Origin: Blautia sp.
GTDB lineage: Bacteria; Bacillota; Clostridia; Lachnospirales; Lachnospiraceae
Direction: 5' to 3'
Assembly (NCBI GenBank): GCA_022769545.1
Contig: JALEJS010000049.1
Location: forward strand, 54,652 to 118,651
Length of the DNA: 64,000 bases
A program made the translations under genes and the position numbers. Positions 63,559 to 64,000 of the stretch are shown piece after piece (the first letter of the stretch is position 1; each line of letters begins with the position of its first letter). Under the pieces are notes generated by a model. The model saw only the letters and a list, made by a program, of their open reading frames with translations. It was not told where the DNA came from and did no database searches.

Positions 63559-64000
<442 letters not shown>

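Overview
The window looks like a chromosomal segment of a spore-forming gut Lachnospiraceae (Clostridium cluster XIVa type). Grounds: moderate GC, GGAGG-type ribosome binding sites, sigma-A promoters, sporulation genes (spoVT, spoIID, a spoIIQ-like LytM protein), DUF3343/YedF, DUF6320, WG-repeat and YARHG secreted proteins, and an rRNA operon followed by a tRNA cluster. The genus cannot be fixed from sequence reading alone.

Layout. (1) 1-5065: a polyol/sugar module: a divergent zinc dehydrogenase (cut by the window edge), a three-part ABC importer (ATPase, permease, binding protein) and an SDR dehydrogenase. (2) 5320-5391: tRNA-Gln with its own promoter and terminator. (3) 5447-29008: about 24 kb, all on the minus strand, of mostly exported proteins of unknown role: a SAM methyltransferase, YARHG, DUF5050-like, WG-repeat, Big2, DUF1002-WG and transglutaminase-like proteins, a zinc-ribbon Ser/Thr kinase with an outside repeat domain, and a 1178-residue PPC/Ig-like/Fn3 protein. 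(4) 29635-33054: four plus-strand signalling genes encoding two LytTR regulators and two AgrC-like sensor proteins. The sensors are complementary halves: one has the phospho-accepting His but no ATPase domain, the other has the ATPase domain but no such His. One regulator lacks the receiver Asp and the other keeps it. (5) 33293-55302: housekeeping and accessory genes: pncB, VanY-type peptidase, spoVT, an acyltransferase/esterase operon, cupin, carbonic anhydrase, TraX, an OmpR-type two-component system, DUF3343/yedF, GGDEF protein, beta-CASP nuclease, secreted protein, degV, proA, PHP phosphoesterase, hemolysin III. (6) 55289-58850: AraC regulator divergent from galK-galE, and a GIY-YIG protein. 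(7) 59151-62781: spoIIQ-like/spoIID and an SGNH protein. (8) 62860-64000: six tRNAs and the 3' end of a 23S rRNA, all minus strand, with no 5S rRNA between them.

Most notable. The promoters of the kinase gene (start 25000) and of the large Ig-like protein gene (start 29008) are related copies. Each has TTGAAA-N18-TATAAT preceded, 6 nt upstream, by three 9-bp direct repeats spaced exactly 21 bp. That geometry is typical of LytTR regulator sites. With the LytTR genes next door, this suggests a local circuit in which a split sensor kinase and a LytTR regulator control a surface/secreted protein island. A second shared element, AAAAAG-N17-TAWACT, stands in front of three other island genes (10434, 13318, 15450). 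The proposed circuit is inference from sequence; the ligand and the purpose of the island are unknown.
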